DNA of 64,000 nt from Thelephora terrestris (Eukaryota; Basidiomycota; Agaricomycetes; Thelephorales; Thelephoraceae), in contig WIUZ02000024.1 of NCBI GenBank assembly GCA_015956445.1, positions 372,001-436,000 on the forward strand, given 5' to 3'. Positions 10,572-22,326 of this stretch are shown piece after piece. The translations under genes and the position numbers were made by a program. Below the pieces are notes generated by a model that made no database searches, had not been told where the DNA came from, and was given only the letters and a program-made list of their open reading frames with translations. Position 1 is the stretch's first letter. Each line of letters opens with the position of its first letter.

Positions 10572-10763
10572 CCCTTAGCCACGCCGAGGTAGGGCTAACC
10601 GTCTCTTAACACCGCTGACGGAACTGCCACTGCATTCAGGAAACTAGCCGATACCTAATTCGGTAGACACGTGGCGCTGCTGCGTGCTGCGCTTGTGACC
10701 TTCTGACCAAAGTGATCCTGGAAGGTACACACTTCGGTTTGACCTCTATCAACAACCCTCGCA
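9832..10763. other. Non-coding 3' flank of helix-bundle gene
   Basis: No gene is visible. Most of it (to about 10571) is retained in the inverted copy at 36378-37200, including the stretch around GTGTTGTGATTGCGTACACT. The last 190 bp should hold the promoter of the gene at 10764. Confidence 0.5.
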
Positions 10764-11741
10764 ATGTCCGTTGTCATCGAGAATGGGACAATGAACGCGA
10801 GTGAGCTAGTGTCATCTCAGGCGTCTTCGAGTTTGATACCTCCGTCCGATTGGGACCTCTTGACGATCCCGCCAGAAATAACCCTTCGAATACGTGCGTT
10901 CCAAGGTCACAATCTCTACGGCCATTCACTGACATACCCCCTCGTAGTGGCATATCTGGATATCCCAGATCTAGCCTGCCTCTCATGCGCGTGTCCCCAG
11001 CTTGCTGTCCTCACCTCAGATCCAATCCTTCACAGGAATCGTTTGCGCTTAACTGCGCCCTCCAGGATCGCACATTCCCTGTTCGGTACGAGTCCAGGTG
11101 GTATCTTACTCAGACCTAGCGTCGGAGAGTTGTTCCAAAGAGGTATCATGAGGGGCTTGGGGATTGAAAGACAATGGAGGATCGGAGGATACATCTATAG
11201 TCCAAGGGTATGTGATGGGTTGCTGCGCTTTCCCCAAGGTTAACTCACCTAATAACAGATGGTACTCGTGCTTGAAAATACGCTTAGAATACACCGTCTC
11301 CGCGCCAAGAACCTCGTCTCTGCTGTCCTGCGCGGCCGTCTCCAGCCCTCGGGTCCAAGCGCGCTCGTCGCTTCATATTCTACCACTATACGGACCGATA
11401 TTCACGGCGTCACCGAAGGTTTGAAGAAGACCAAACCTGGCGTCGTGAGCCGCACTCTCTTGCCTACCATCCGAAGCCTCGGTTGGTGCTTCAAACGTGA
11501 CCAGGTCAGTCGAGTGGTTCGGGGTGCAAGCGGCATCGGAGCACTGTTCGTCAAACGGGGCTCTGCGGACGGTGAGACAGATTCTCCGCATCGTAGCGTG
11601 GCGACGTGGATTGAGAAGCAAGGACCGAAGTTGGTCCCTGATTCTAGCCCTGGGCTAGAGGTGGAGAGGACGAGACTGGCTCTGTGTCCTGATGTTGGGA
11701 AGATCATCCGGTTTTATGAAGGACTTTCTGTTGATGACTGA
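10764..11741 (+). CDS. Conserved fungal F-box protein
   Basis: Three exons (10764-10893, 10948-11207, 11259-11741) give 290 aa. The first intron (54 bp) falls inside the F-box: splicing yields LLTIPPEITLRILAYLDIPDL followed by ACLSCACPQLAVLTSDPILH, a canonical F-box. Downstream the protein has the segment SRIAHSLFGTSPGGILLRP and then GIERQWRIGGYIYSP, which I recall as conserved in single-copy fungal F-box proteins, unlike the fast-evolving F-box genes elsewhere in the window. It is probably an SCF substrate adaptor; the target is unknown. The start is the first ATG (CGCAATGTCC context). Confidence 0.75.
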
Positions 11742-12125
11742 TCACTTAGCATTAACGTTTGAAGATACCATCTGGCGACTGTGTCACAGTATCCGGACTT
11801 TCCACTCTCATCGTCTTGTATGATATCCCTCCGCCTTTGTTACTGATCAGGCGAATTCTCCTATCTTGTCACATCATGAACTCTTTCCTCCAGCTGCGTG
11901 TCCGGTGCTCTCACGTTTACGCGCATTTGTACACATGATCTATCTGTACTTGTTTAACCTTGTAGTAGCCCAACATAAAACCCAATGATACCGAGGATAA
12001 ACCCATAAGTTATGCCACCCAAGATGAGTCGCATAACAGGAGGAAACGAGATGAAAACCGACGACCCAACCGTTAAGGTATGGCGAATAAGCCGATTAAG
12101 AGGTGCAGAAGGCCTTCTGAATCGG
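11742..12125. other. Convergent 3' ends, no gene
   Basis: This lies between the plus-strand F-box gene and the minus-strand cutC gene. It probably holds both terminators; no further feature is seen. Confidence 0.5.
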
Positions 12126-13459
12126 TCATCCTCCTTGTGGCAGTCCGTTTATCCCAGGCGGACTCGCAGCGGCAGCCCGGTCGATGATTGCCCTCATTTG
12201 CCGGACCACGTGTTCGTCCGTTTTCCACACCTTCCACTCCCCCATCCCCATACCGATCGCATCTGAATCCTCCCTCCCCGTCTTCTTCCTGTACTGCATC
12301 TCACTCTCAACAAATTGACCCGCGCTCAAGTGGATTTCCTTAAGTCCGACGCGAAGAAGAATAGCGACGAGGATCTGTACGGTGTTCGGGCTGATCCCCG
12401 AACCGGGGAGGATCGTTATAGGCTCGGTTGGGGCGGCGCGTAGCTGCGAGGTCGTTGAGGAGGTCGAGGAAGCAGAATCTGCTCTAGAGTGCCAAGGGTG
12501 GGGACGGGTGAGAGAATGGTAGTGTTGAATGGATTCTTTGTGGAGGTCTGAGAGGATTGAGAGGGACGAGGGAGATGTCGCGATTTTTCCATGGCCGCTA
12601 AAGTTGGCCAGTTAGGGATGGCGTGATTTGAGATGCGCATGATCTGTGGATTACTGTACCTTGTTAGGACTCGTGTGATGCCTGGTATTGAATACAGATG
12701 TTGTAGGGCAGCGTGTGGATCTTGCGTCATGTCGAAGGCGCGATGAAAACAGACTGAAATGCTGTATTGGTTTCCGATCCAGGTGTATTCCTGGGACTCA
12801 CTTGCCTTGTAGCGGCAGCGCTTCGTTGACAAGCCTAGGAACCGGGGATCGTCGGTAAACAGAATGCGGAGAGTATAGGCGAGCTTACTGTCTGGTGGTT
12901 TCTACGTTGATCTGGCCATAGGTTGTCAACACTCCAAATACTACCCCGCTTGCTCCTTCTTCCTTGAATATTCGGATATCTTGCTTCATGACCTCGATCT
13001 CAGCTTCTGAGTACAGAAATGAACCGGTCCTTGGACGAATCATAATCTATGCCGATGAGTACGCCACACGTTTGGAGGAAGGCCAGGCAGCAGAAGCCCA
13101 GAACCCACGGTGAAGGCGGGATGGTCGATTGTCGATCGGAGGGGTATCAATATGTAGAGATCAACTGGTAGACATGAAAAAGGATGCGGGTGACCACCCA
13201 CCATGATTGGAACGGTTGGTCCCACAGCGTTTTTCACCTCTCTGAACAAGCCTAGAGATGGGGTAAGGCCACCACCGTTTGCGAGATTCGAGCAGAGCTC
13301 TAGCCTGTCCGCCCCTCCTCGTACGGCACTGTTTGATCACGATCATATCATGAGAAGGAGAAGAGAGTTAGACCGAATCATTGGCGAGGAGAGAGCGTTG
13401 ACGAACGCGATTGCGGACTCGACAGAGTCCACGCAGATTTCCATGACCAACACCGTCAT
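12126..13459 (-). CDS. cutC: CutC family copper homeostasis protein
   Basis: Conserved CutC blocks are read in order on the minus strand: MEICVDSVESAI at the N-terminus (first ATG 13459, second at 13444 matching the usual family start), GADRLELCSNLANGGGLTPS near 13310-13260, FREVKNAVGPTVPIMV, then after an intron MIRPRTGSFLYSEAEIEVMK and KEEGASGVVFGVLTTYGQIN (13045-12900), VCFHRAFDMTQDP near 12750, ILPGSGISPNTV near 12400 and EIHLSAGQF near 12330. CutC is a TIM-barrel protein linked to copper handling; its biochemical role is still debated. At least four introns are needed. Exact boundaries of the first intron and of those between about 12900 and 12420 were not fixed. Confidence 0.8.
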
Positions 13460-13722
13460 TTTGGCAGTTCACTTGTGACTTCGCACAGAGATTAGGGGAG
13501 GTATAAGCGGGGATTTAAATAATTATCTGCGTCCTCCTGACCCGTTCCGGGGATATAGTCCGCGACCTCGTGGGAAAGCCGATAAGATATCTTCCACGAG
13601 AGGAAACTATTTCCCACGTTTGCCGCTTGTGAGGGCTGCACGGGTTCTTCGCCCTGACTTTTGGCCCGGAGAACTCGGTTCCTGGTGACGACCTTTCTCT
13701 CTAAGACTGGAATTCTCTCTGG

Positions 13723-16435
13723 ATGAAGAGAGAGCTAGAAAGGATCTCAGGTGCCGGCTCGGTTGACGTCGATTCTCCTCGTGCAAAGCGACGAAAAGAA
13801 ACCGCGCAAGCTGCGATGCCAGCCACTACCCCCAAATCGAATAACCTCGCGTCGGATCCCAGCGCGATCAAGTTGAAGCAGGACGCTCTTTCTCTCTGGT
13901 CGACAATCAAGGATGCGACAAACAAAGAGTGCGCTTTCTCTCCTCTCATCTCCTAGACGGTTCTTATAGCCGTTTTTTTGCTGCAGGGGTCGTCTGCTCT
14001 CGACGGAGTTCCTACGCCTGCCGTCAAAACGTCAGTACGCGGATTATTACCAACAAATTCAAAATCCAGTTGCTCTCGACGAAATCAAGTCTCGGATAGA
14101 AACCGGAAAGTACGCCAGCCTCGACGCAGTCAGACAGGACCTCGAACTCTGCTTCAAGAACGCCAAGAAGTATAACATGAAGGATAGTCCCATCTGGAAG
14201 GATGCAAAACACCTCCACGTATGTCTCCCGCTCTATTCCCATTGCAGATTTGGTCCAGCTGAGCTCTTCCAGAAACTGGTCAACAAGGAATACGCCCGAT
14301 TGACGGGAGAGTTTCCGGAAGACGCGAAACATGTGGATGCGGAGAACGACGGAGAGCCAGGATCTGGAGACGAAGGAGGCAAGAAGAAGAAGACACCCAA
14401 TCTCTCGCGGGTTCTCAAACTGCGTTTACAGAAGCTGGTCGACAAGACTGCTGACGAGTGCGCTTTCTTGCATTTTATCTCATACGGAGGCTCACTCTGA
14501 TCCTCTAGCGGACGGGTTATCTCTGCCGAATTCATGGAACTCCCCAACAAGAAACTTTGGCCTGACTACTACAAAGTTATCAAGAGACCTCAGTGTTTCG
14601 AGAACATCTTTGTACGCGTTTCCTGTCCAAAGGCCGACTTAATCTCACCTTGTGCCTCAGAAAAAGTTGAAACGGAAGGAGTACCATACAAGCGGCGACT
14701 TTTCCAGGGATGTTCAGCTTGTCTTTTCAAACGCGATGGAATTCAACGCCGAAGGGAGTCAGATCTACGGAGACGCGCAGACTCTGAAGGTGCGTTCCCT
14801 GGAGATTGGTATTTCTGCCCCCCGAGGCTAAACAGTGTGCCATAGTCCTACTTCCACCAGTCCATGTCTGATCTCCCTGCACCTTACTCCCTTCCGGAGT
14901 ACTCGCCGTCCACTGGAACCTCCAAGATTACGCTGAGGCTTCCTGGTGCTGGGGCTGCTTCGACCTCAACTATGAATACCCCGACGTCCATCCCTGTCAA
15001 GGGAGGGTCTGTAATGCTCAGAGTCCCAGGTTTGCCGAAAGACTCAAGTGCACCCACCACGATCAAGGCAGCAGAGCCAGAAACTTCTGCTCCCGCCCCA
15101 AGTACGAGTACTAGATCCAGAATGGCGAAGGAAGAAGCCGCAGTGGCTGAGCCAACACCAATTCAGCCTACTCCATCGACATCGAAGACCACTACCACCA
15201 CAACTCAACCACCTCGTATAATCTCTACTACCACAGCCACCACATCCTCTGTTCAAACAACTGGCCAACAAGTCACGGCAGCGCCTGTTCAGACCTACTC
15301 TACCCATTATCCAAATGCTTCCTATCAACAACCCACGGAACCTGGCAGGCCGACTCCAGTTACCCCATCCACAACCCAACATGCCACTTCCACCCCTTAC
15401 ACCCCTGCGGCGATCCTACCTACCTACCCCACCTACACTAATCCGGGATACACACCCTCCACCACGACCCCCCTCAACCCTCTCTCGAATCTCAATAACT
15501 ATGGATACGCATATGGAGGGACGGGGTTCGGCCCAGGCGCTACGGGGACGACACCTTACTCGACAACGAACGGAATTTCCTACACGAATGCGACTTACGT
15601 CAACCCCACCACTCCGTCTACACCAGCACCGTATTATGGCACCACTACAAGCACCACCCACAATGCAAAGGCAAACGTGAATGCGGTGACCGCCCCTGTC
15701 GTGACAAAGACCCCAGTTCCTGTGCCTCTGCGGACGTTCAGGACCGTGCTCCTCACGACGAGACCATGTGAACGGAGGTTGGAGCTGGATGTGAGGGAGG
15801 GGGTAAAAGTGTGGAGTGTGAGGTTGTTGAATAAAGAGAAGCGGCTCAGTATAAGTGGTGTCAAGTTCGACGTTCCTCCCCGATCGGTCGTCAACTCGAC
15901 TGTAAAGGTTGAGACGGGAGGTGGAGATCAAGAGGAGGAAGAGGAAGGGGATGTGAAAATGAATGAAGGCAAGGAAGCCGACGAGGAGCACGAAGATGAT
16001 GGGGATTACGAGGTTGAGGCTTCCCCGACCAAGCGCGGGGTCAAGGGCAAGAGGAAGGGAAAGGGAAAGGGCAAAGTTGGGAGACCGAAGAAAGTCAAGG
16101 TTGCACCCCCCCCTCCTGTCGTCGCCCCGACGACCCCGACAGTCCCTGTTGTGAGCACTGTGTTGGGAGAGGAAGATGTGACGGTGAAGATAAACAACAC
16201 CGTCGTTCCACTCTGTTCTCGTACGTCAACTTCCTCAGAAGAAGCAGCCGACGAGTCCGACGAAGAGGAAGATGGGGATACTGTCGCCGCGAACGGGAAG
16301 GAGAACAAGAACAAGAAGAGATGGGAATGGGATGTGGACATCCCGTTAGGATCGAGCGTTTTGGAGATTAGCGAGAAGGCAGGAGCGGTGTGGAAGGTCT
16401 ATGTGGATAGAAATTTCTTGTTGGATGGGCCTTAG
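13723..16435 (+). CDS. RSC4: RSC4-like tandem bromodomain protein
   Basis: Six exons (13723-13928, 13987-14218, 14273-14457, 14509-14611, 14661-14789, 14846-16435) join in frame to 814 aa. Two bromodomains are visible: the first with YADYYQQIQNPVALDEIKSR and the acetyl-lysine Asn in FKNAKKYN, the second with WPDYYKVIKRP and FSNAMEFN. A basic linker and a long Ser/Thr/Pro-rich, low-complexity stretch follow, then a conserved C-terminal part (RTFRTVLLTTRPCERRLELD and KRWEWDVDIPLGSSVLEI). This layout matches Rsc4, the acetyl-histone-reading subunit of the RSC chromatin remodeller. For intron 2 the acceptor at 14272 is chosen over one at 14247, because the latter would leave a 29-bp intron. The tail holds acidic tracts and an AT-hook-like KGKGKVGRPKK. 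Confidence 0.85.
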
Positions 16436-16669
16436 ACGACCTCTCTCCCTTTCCTCACTTCTCTGGGCTACTTTTCCTTTTCCGCCGTACAAATTTTCTC
16501 CTAATCCAACCTTTTTCTTCTCTTTCAGCCCGTTGCATGTCTATATTTTTGTCAGTTCCAGACCCATACCTTACGATCTGAATATATGCTCAAATGGTCG
16601 TTGCAGTTTCACTAGTTTCGGATGTACAATGAGAATGCGTACGGTAAAATCCACAACAAATTACAGGCG

Positions 16670-18721
16670 TCAGTCGTGAACCGGCAAGCCATTTGGTACT
16701 TGTTCCACCGCCGCATCATCTTCCTCGTCCTCACTCTCCCACCTCTCAGGGACGTATGGACGATATCGCCCCGCCTCTCCGACACGGTCCATGACTTCCC
16801 TCTCCATTTCTTCCTCGTCCTCGAGCTTGTTATCACCCTCACCTTCGTCGCTCACACCGTAGTTATCACCCTCGTCGCCCAGAACGGCCCTCTCCTGGGC
16901 TCTTGCGAACTCCGTCAAGTGTGGTTGAGAACCGATGTACTGTCTCATCATTGCTTCCCGATTTATCGGACGGACTTCGTACCCCTCCGACCCACGTCTG
17001 ATGAACTGTCGATTCTGTGTTCTGTCGTCGTAGTGATCATCGTCTTCGTTTTCATCCTCGTCTGCGTAAGGTGGTCTGGAGAGGTGTTCGTACGGAGGTT
17101 GTGATCCATCGTGGTCCGGGTGGTATGGAGGGACCGGGTAGGTTCCATCCCTTCCTTCGTCCTCGCCAGGATAAGGGTAGGCGTAACGTTGTCTCGAAGC
17201 AGGCGAGCCGCGACGTCCTCTCAATCCACCATCGGAGGAACTAGGGTGGAGGTCTGGGTTGAAAGCCCCATTCCCATACGTCCACGGCTCCTTCGGGAGT
17301 GTGAAAGTGTGGTCTTCGGCCATCCTTGAGGCGGGGTCTTCGGGTGGCCATTGACCGGTGTACTCTCCGTCTGCGAAAACGCACGTGTGAGCATAGGGGA
17401 TGCGGTGGGAGGGTTTGGCCCACCTTGGATGATTTCATAACTCAGGCCGTCCCCCGGAGGCGCGGTGGGCCAGCACCACAAGAGAGGATTCGGGCCGAGT
17501 ACGGCTTTGATGTTCTTCACCCTGCCAAGATTCTGCAACGCCCAACCAAAAGTTAGTCTTAACCCACCGACGAACGCGCCTCATCTGGGGGAGTCAAGTT
17601 CATGAGAAATGCTTACATAGGGAAACTTGACCTGCAAAGGGAACCTTCGTCAACTTCTGGGTGGGAAATATGTTTGAAAGGGACTACCTCTCGGATCTCA
17701 CCGCGTCTTACGAGTGTGGCGACTTTATCTTTCTCCCACCCTTCGATAGTTGTAGAGTTCCCCATTAGGCAGTAGAAGTGGTACAAACTAGATCCAGGTC
17801 AGTGGATAAATCATGATACCACAAAAAACAATGAGTACCTGAAAATTCCGACGCCGACTAGCACCGGGATGCATGTAACATAATTGAGGACAATGAAGAA
17901 TACTTCTATGGTATCCGGCTCGATCTGTGAGCCAGAGGAGTCAAGGACGTCTGAACTTCTCCTCAGGTGATAGGAATTACCCAGTAGTTTCCCTCAGCTG
18001 TAGACAGAACCCGGTATGTTATCATGAGGAGATGGTAGCTGCATGCGAGGTCGACGTAGAACAGAAAACGGATGAAGTAGGCGTAGTTGTGTTGACCCAG
18101 GCAATTGTTCACCCACGGACAGTGGTGATCTAAGACCGTTCCATCAGATGCGATCGAGGGCGAGGAGCGAAGGGAGGTGGTTTACCCATCCGGAGGATGC
18201 ACCTAAGTTGGAGCTAAGCCATAAAGTGAAATAAACTGAGCAGACGAGAGGCTTACACTTTGCAATCCTTGCAGTGATGCGCTCTAGGGGGTTTGTACCG
18301 CTTGCATTTCCGGCAGTATCGGGGATTTCCCACTCGGTTGACTTCAAAACCTTGTTTGTCCGACACATCTGGTTCCTAAGGTAAATCAGAGGTTGAGCCG
18401 GAGTCGTTTCCCGCTACTGCGGATGCTGGATGAGATGTTGGTATGTACCCACTGCGGAGGCACTCGACCGGGATCGGTCACGATGCATAAGTAGTAATTC
18501 CACCATAGCATCGCCAGAAGAACGCTGCAACCTGCTTCAGACAAAAAGACCGCATACATGCCGGAACAGACGTACTTGAACGGTATTATGAGTCCCAAGA
18601 GGTCGAGCGAAACCTCTTTGCCATACCATGGCCAAATAACGAAATACTGCGATGAATAACCGTTGAAAGAAATCAAAATAGTCGTGAAGCAGACGAATAT
18701 TCGACCGATGAGTTTCCCCAT
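16670..18721 (-). CDS. PFA4: Palmitoyltransferase PFA4 (DHHC)
   Basis: This is a multi-exon gene for a DHHC protein S-acyltransferase of the ER-associated Pfa4 type. The N-terminal membrane segments ([20 protein letters not shown], then FVIWPWYG) are followed by [13 protein letters not shown], a cysteine-rich domain ([20 protein letters not shown]) and the catalytic motif [11 protein letters not shown] near 18090-18165. After it come [35 protein letters not shown], the [16 protein letters not shown] segment and a Pfa4-like [12 protein letters not shown]. In yeast Pfa4 palmitoylates chitin synthase Chs3 and amino-acid permeases. The C-terminus is a long acidic, Tyr-rich disordered tail. The start at 18721 (MGKLIGR) is preferred over an upstream in-frame Met at 18838, which falls in the shared promoter. 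Confidence 0.88.
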
Positions 18722-18843
18722 GTTCGCGCTCCTGCGCCGTCGGCCGTGTTTTTCGTCTTTTCTGACTGTCGGGGTCAGCGGCTGATGATGACAACTCGAA
18801 GCGAAAGTACGCGAGACTCCGACTATTTTGATCAACAACGGCG
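18722..18843. promoter_or_regulatory. Compact divergent promoter
   Basis: Only about 120 bp separate the start codons of PFA4 (-) and the gene at 18844 (+), so both must be transcribed from this stretch. No TATA box is obvious. Confidence 0.6.
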
Positions 18844-19885
18844 ATGTATTCGACCTCTCTCGGTCGACATTCCGCCTCCGTCGTCCAAAAGCCTTCTGGT
18901 GTCGCGGCTAGGCTACTCTCTTCCACCCCGGGAAGGGTCAGGATTAGCAGGGCCGGTACATTCGCTGGCGTTGAGATTCGTGCGTCCTATCAACAAAGCG
19001 CAAATCCCTCATTAACCTTCGGAGTTGACATACGACCAATATTTCTCTGTAGCCGCTGCGCCCAACTCGAAGGATGTCAAGAGTGAGGCTAGCGCGAACA
19101 AGCCCGCCAGACGCCCCAACAACTACAAGGCCGGGCAATCTCCTGCAACATTCCAACCCGAACGAACCAGGACCTTCCAACCTGGTCTCTCTTGGTTAGG
19201 AGACGACGAATTTGAGTCTACTGGACTCGCGTACAAGCTCGCTCGTCACCACATGCAACGTGAGGCTGCAAGTAAGCCCGCAGGTGGTTCCGGTCCCGAC
19301 AGAAACACGAATAGAAACGCGAACGCTGGTTCCGGCCCTCGGACGAATGGAGAGAACGCCCGGACGCGGACGAAGGCTTCGAATAATTTCGAAACGGAGG
19401 CCTCTCAACGCAGGAGGGACCCTTCCCATACTCATCTTTCGAAGCAGAGAGATCCTCCGAAGGTCGAGACTTCCCAGACCGCCCGAAGGCCAGCTACCTC
19501 CTACCCAACTCTCAAACTTAAACCTTCCCCCGTCCCGCAAACTCCAGCGCACGTCAACTTTGAATCAACAGACTTTACATCTCTATTTGGCGCCTCTTCC
19601 CTCCCTACCACATATACGCCAACAAGCCAGAGGATTGCCCCTTCCGATGCTGTCTCTCGTCGCGTGCAGCTCGCTTTAGAGTACCGTGGCGGTGATTATT
19701 CCAATTTAGCCCCAAAAACTCTGGTAACTAGCCAGGGCGACCCCTTGGTGTATGCCGCGAATACGTTGGCGCGAAGGAGGGACCTAGGACCTAACATGAG
19801 GAGTAGTGCCTTGGAAATCGTTCGAGAGATGGTCAAAATCACTGGAACCTCAGCCAGCAGACAGAGGGCAGGAAGTCTGTTGTAG
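18844..19885 (+). CDS. Probable mitochondrial protein of unknown function
   Basis: Two exons (18844-18979 and 19053-19885, intron 72 bp) give 322 aa. The first 35 residues look like a mitochondrial presequence: no acidic residues, many Ser and Arg (MYSTSLGRHSASVVQKPSGV followed by AARLLSSTPGR). A low-complexity, Asn/Arg-rich centre follows, then a more ordered C-terminal part (SRRVQLALEYRGGDYSN... DPLVYAANTLARRRDLG... ALEIVREMVKITG). I do not recognise the family. A mitoribosome- or translation-related role would fit the presequence but is only a guess. It shares a 120-bp divergent promoter with PFA4. Confidence 0.6.
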
Positions 19886-20060
19886 GGATTTAATCGTACG
19901 GTACTTTGGAATAATTTAGACTCGATCCCCTCCTAGTAACACAGACCTTCGTGAAACGAAAACCGCGTCAGATTACGCGACGAAGTGTAAAGATAAGCAT
20001 CAGCGGTGCGGGGAACCCTCGGGACAATGAAACTACATCCCAAAAATTGAGGGCGGGAGG

Positions 20061-22326
20061 CTACAGCAGCATTTCCATCTCTGCAGGTTCAGAGGTGGAA
20101 ACGGCTTCTGAGGGTTGACTAAGGCTCATCCCAACCGTGCTTCCAACATCCACATCCAACGACCCAAAGACGTGTGGGGATTCATCTCCACCTCCCGGTC
20201 CCTCGACCCCTCCTTCACCTTGACCCATATAACCCCCGCCCCCAGGGGTACTCCCTCCGCCGAACTCACTAGCGCTAGCCCTAACCGAATTCTCGTGCCC
20301 AATCACGCTCTCCGCGAATTCCCCAACCCCCCCGAACTCTCCGAATTCTCCCTCCGGCTCCTGACCCATAAGCATCTCCAACCGCTCCTCCTTCAACCAG
20401 TACGGAATCTCGAAATCCCGGATCTCCTCGATCTCAGGGTGTATCTTCAGCCCGAAAGCGGTAAGATGCCGTTGCGTCCGTTGGGTCTTCCGGTGTGAAG
20501 TCAAGGAAGAAGAGCGCAGAGCGGTAGTCATGAGGGTCCCCAAAGAATTGTATGTAGGGTAGAAGTGAGGAACTTTAGGATGGGTTTTGCGGGAGAGGGT
20601 CACCGAGGCTGGGCTGGTCGGTTCCACCTCTTCCCCGGTATCATTGTCGACGTAGTCCCCATCTTCCGCTTCCTGAGCCTGAGCTCCCCGTCGTGGTCGC
20701 TTGGAGGGCCGAGGGCTTTCCAAATCCACGACGGAGGGTGACTCTGTGATCGAGGTTCGTGTCCTCGGCCTTGTACCGGAAGAGACGGGCGTCGTAGGCG
20801 CCGTGCCAGCGCTTCGTGTGCTCACTCGCCTCGGAGGAGGTTCGGGCTTCGGCGTCTGCGTTCGGATCTGGGTCGGAGGTTGCACTTGAACGAATTTTGG
20901 GAACACCCCATTCCCGTTTCCGTTCGCGGATGGAGACCGCTGTTGCGGGAACTTGATCCTCAGCTTTAGCTTTTGTTGAGGTAGTGATGTGGCTGCTTCC
21001 TCCACCGCCTCCTCTGGCTCCAGAGATGCGCTCGGGCGCCTACTACCCCCAGCACTGGCACTAGTGAGCTCTTTAACCACCTTATCAGGAGGCAGCAGGA
21101 CTCGATAGCGCTCCTCAAGGCCCGCGGCGGTTTCGAGGATCTCTACCCTCCGTCGTTCACCCTCGTTGTGTAACGCTGCGCCGTTGACGTGAATCCCGGG
21201 GAGATCATGCAGCCCTGTACCGACCTCGTCACCGCTGGGGATGAGTCCGTCTGCAGGCTCGTCGCCCTCCTGCGAAGCTGCGGTACCGGGGGGATGGAAC
21301 AGGGAGGCGGGTAGCGTAAGGAAAGCAGTCCCGTCCATGCCACGCAGCTGTTCGATACGCTCCTTGAGCTTGTATTGTTCGTGCTTGAGTTTCTCCTTTT
21401 CTCTCAGCCTCTGACGCTTCTCGAACGTCTCGTATTTGCGATGTCGTTTCTCGTAGATCGCATCCGAAGTATCGGCCAGGTTCTGCGTGCGAACAAGACG
21501 TCGTCAACGCTCGCAAGGAAGCGAGCAGAGTTGAATGTATGAACGTACTTCTTCGAACCCTGCCCGAGGCCTGAACCTGCTTCCAACAATTGCATCTTCA
21601 GATAACGCCGAGAACTCGGGGGTCTCTATGAGTTGTTGCTTCTTGTAGGCGGCTGTTACTTCTGGCCGGTCGAAATAGCGCTCGTAGCCTTTCTTCTCTA
21701 TATCCAGTCCGTCTCGTGGAACGGCCGCGGTAGAATCGAGGGTTATCGCCGAGGAAGAAGCGACAGCAGCAGCCGAGGAAGGCTTCAAGGAGGGGATAAG
21801 TTTTGAGTTCGTTGTCAAGATGAGGGAGACGTCTGAGAAAACGAGAGGATCTTGCTCATCTGTAGAGAAGAGATAACGAAGCGCATATAGTCAGTTACAC
21901 GAGATAATCAACGCAACAGAGGAGGGAATACGCAAAACGCGAAGCCGCACGCAAAACGCGTGCAGCTCGGCGGGGCGATAGTGATCACACACGCCGCACA
22001 CACATGCTCCGTCCCAACCGGAGCGGTTTTGTATAAGGGGAGTTCCCAGAGGAAGAACGAACAAGCTCACATTTTCGTTTTTGAGCGTCCAAGATGATTG
22101 TGTCGACATCGGCACTGCCGAGTCCGGGTCCGCCCCGCCTTGACCGGGAGGGTAAGACCCGTTTCTGAGGTGGGCGAGGGGTCTGGTGGTCTGTACGCGC
22201 CGGAGTCGGTTTTGGGGTTTCCGTACTTGCTGGTGGGTGGAGGGCTGAGGTCTTGCGGAAGGGCGTTGAGGAGGTCCTCGCTGGCGTTGCGGGTTTCTTC
22301 CCTTGGGAGACGGAGGATACCATCAC
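20061..22326 (-). CDS. SAS4-like chromatin protein (probable)
   Basis: At least three exons are used. The N-terminal exon (from 22326) ends GSADVDTIILDAQKRK. An intron with donor GTGAGC near 22068 and acceptor near 21860 joins it to EQDPLVFSDVSLILTTNSKL. A further intron near 21490-21550 leads to a strongly basic and acidic helical block (YEKRHRKYETFEKRQRLREK, then KLKHEQYKLKERIEQLR) that resembles the conserved domain of SAS complex subunit 4, the scaffold of a MYST acetyltransferase complex. The rest (20061-21338 encodes 425 aa) is mostly disordered with basic and acidic tracts, plus a short conserved-looking part (KVPHFYPTYNSLGTLMTTAL) and a Gly-rich tail. The family call rests on the helical block alone. 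Confidence 0.55.

Noticed and set aside
12000-13480. Plus-strand frames in the cutC region
   Set aside because: Conserved CutC blocks read clearly on the minus strand.
16622-17104. 160-aa plus-strand hydrophobic frame
   Set aside because: It is antisense to the acidic tail of PFA4, whose DHHC gene is certain.
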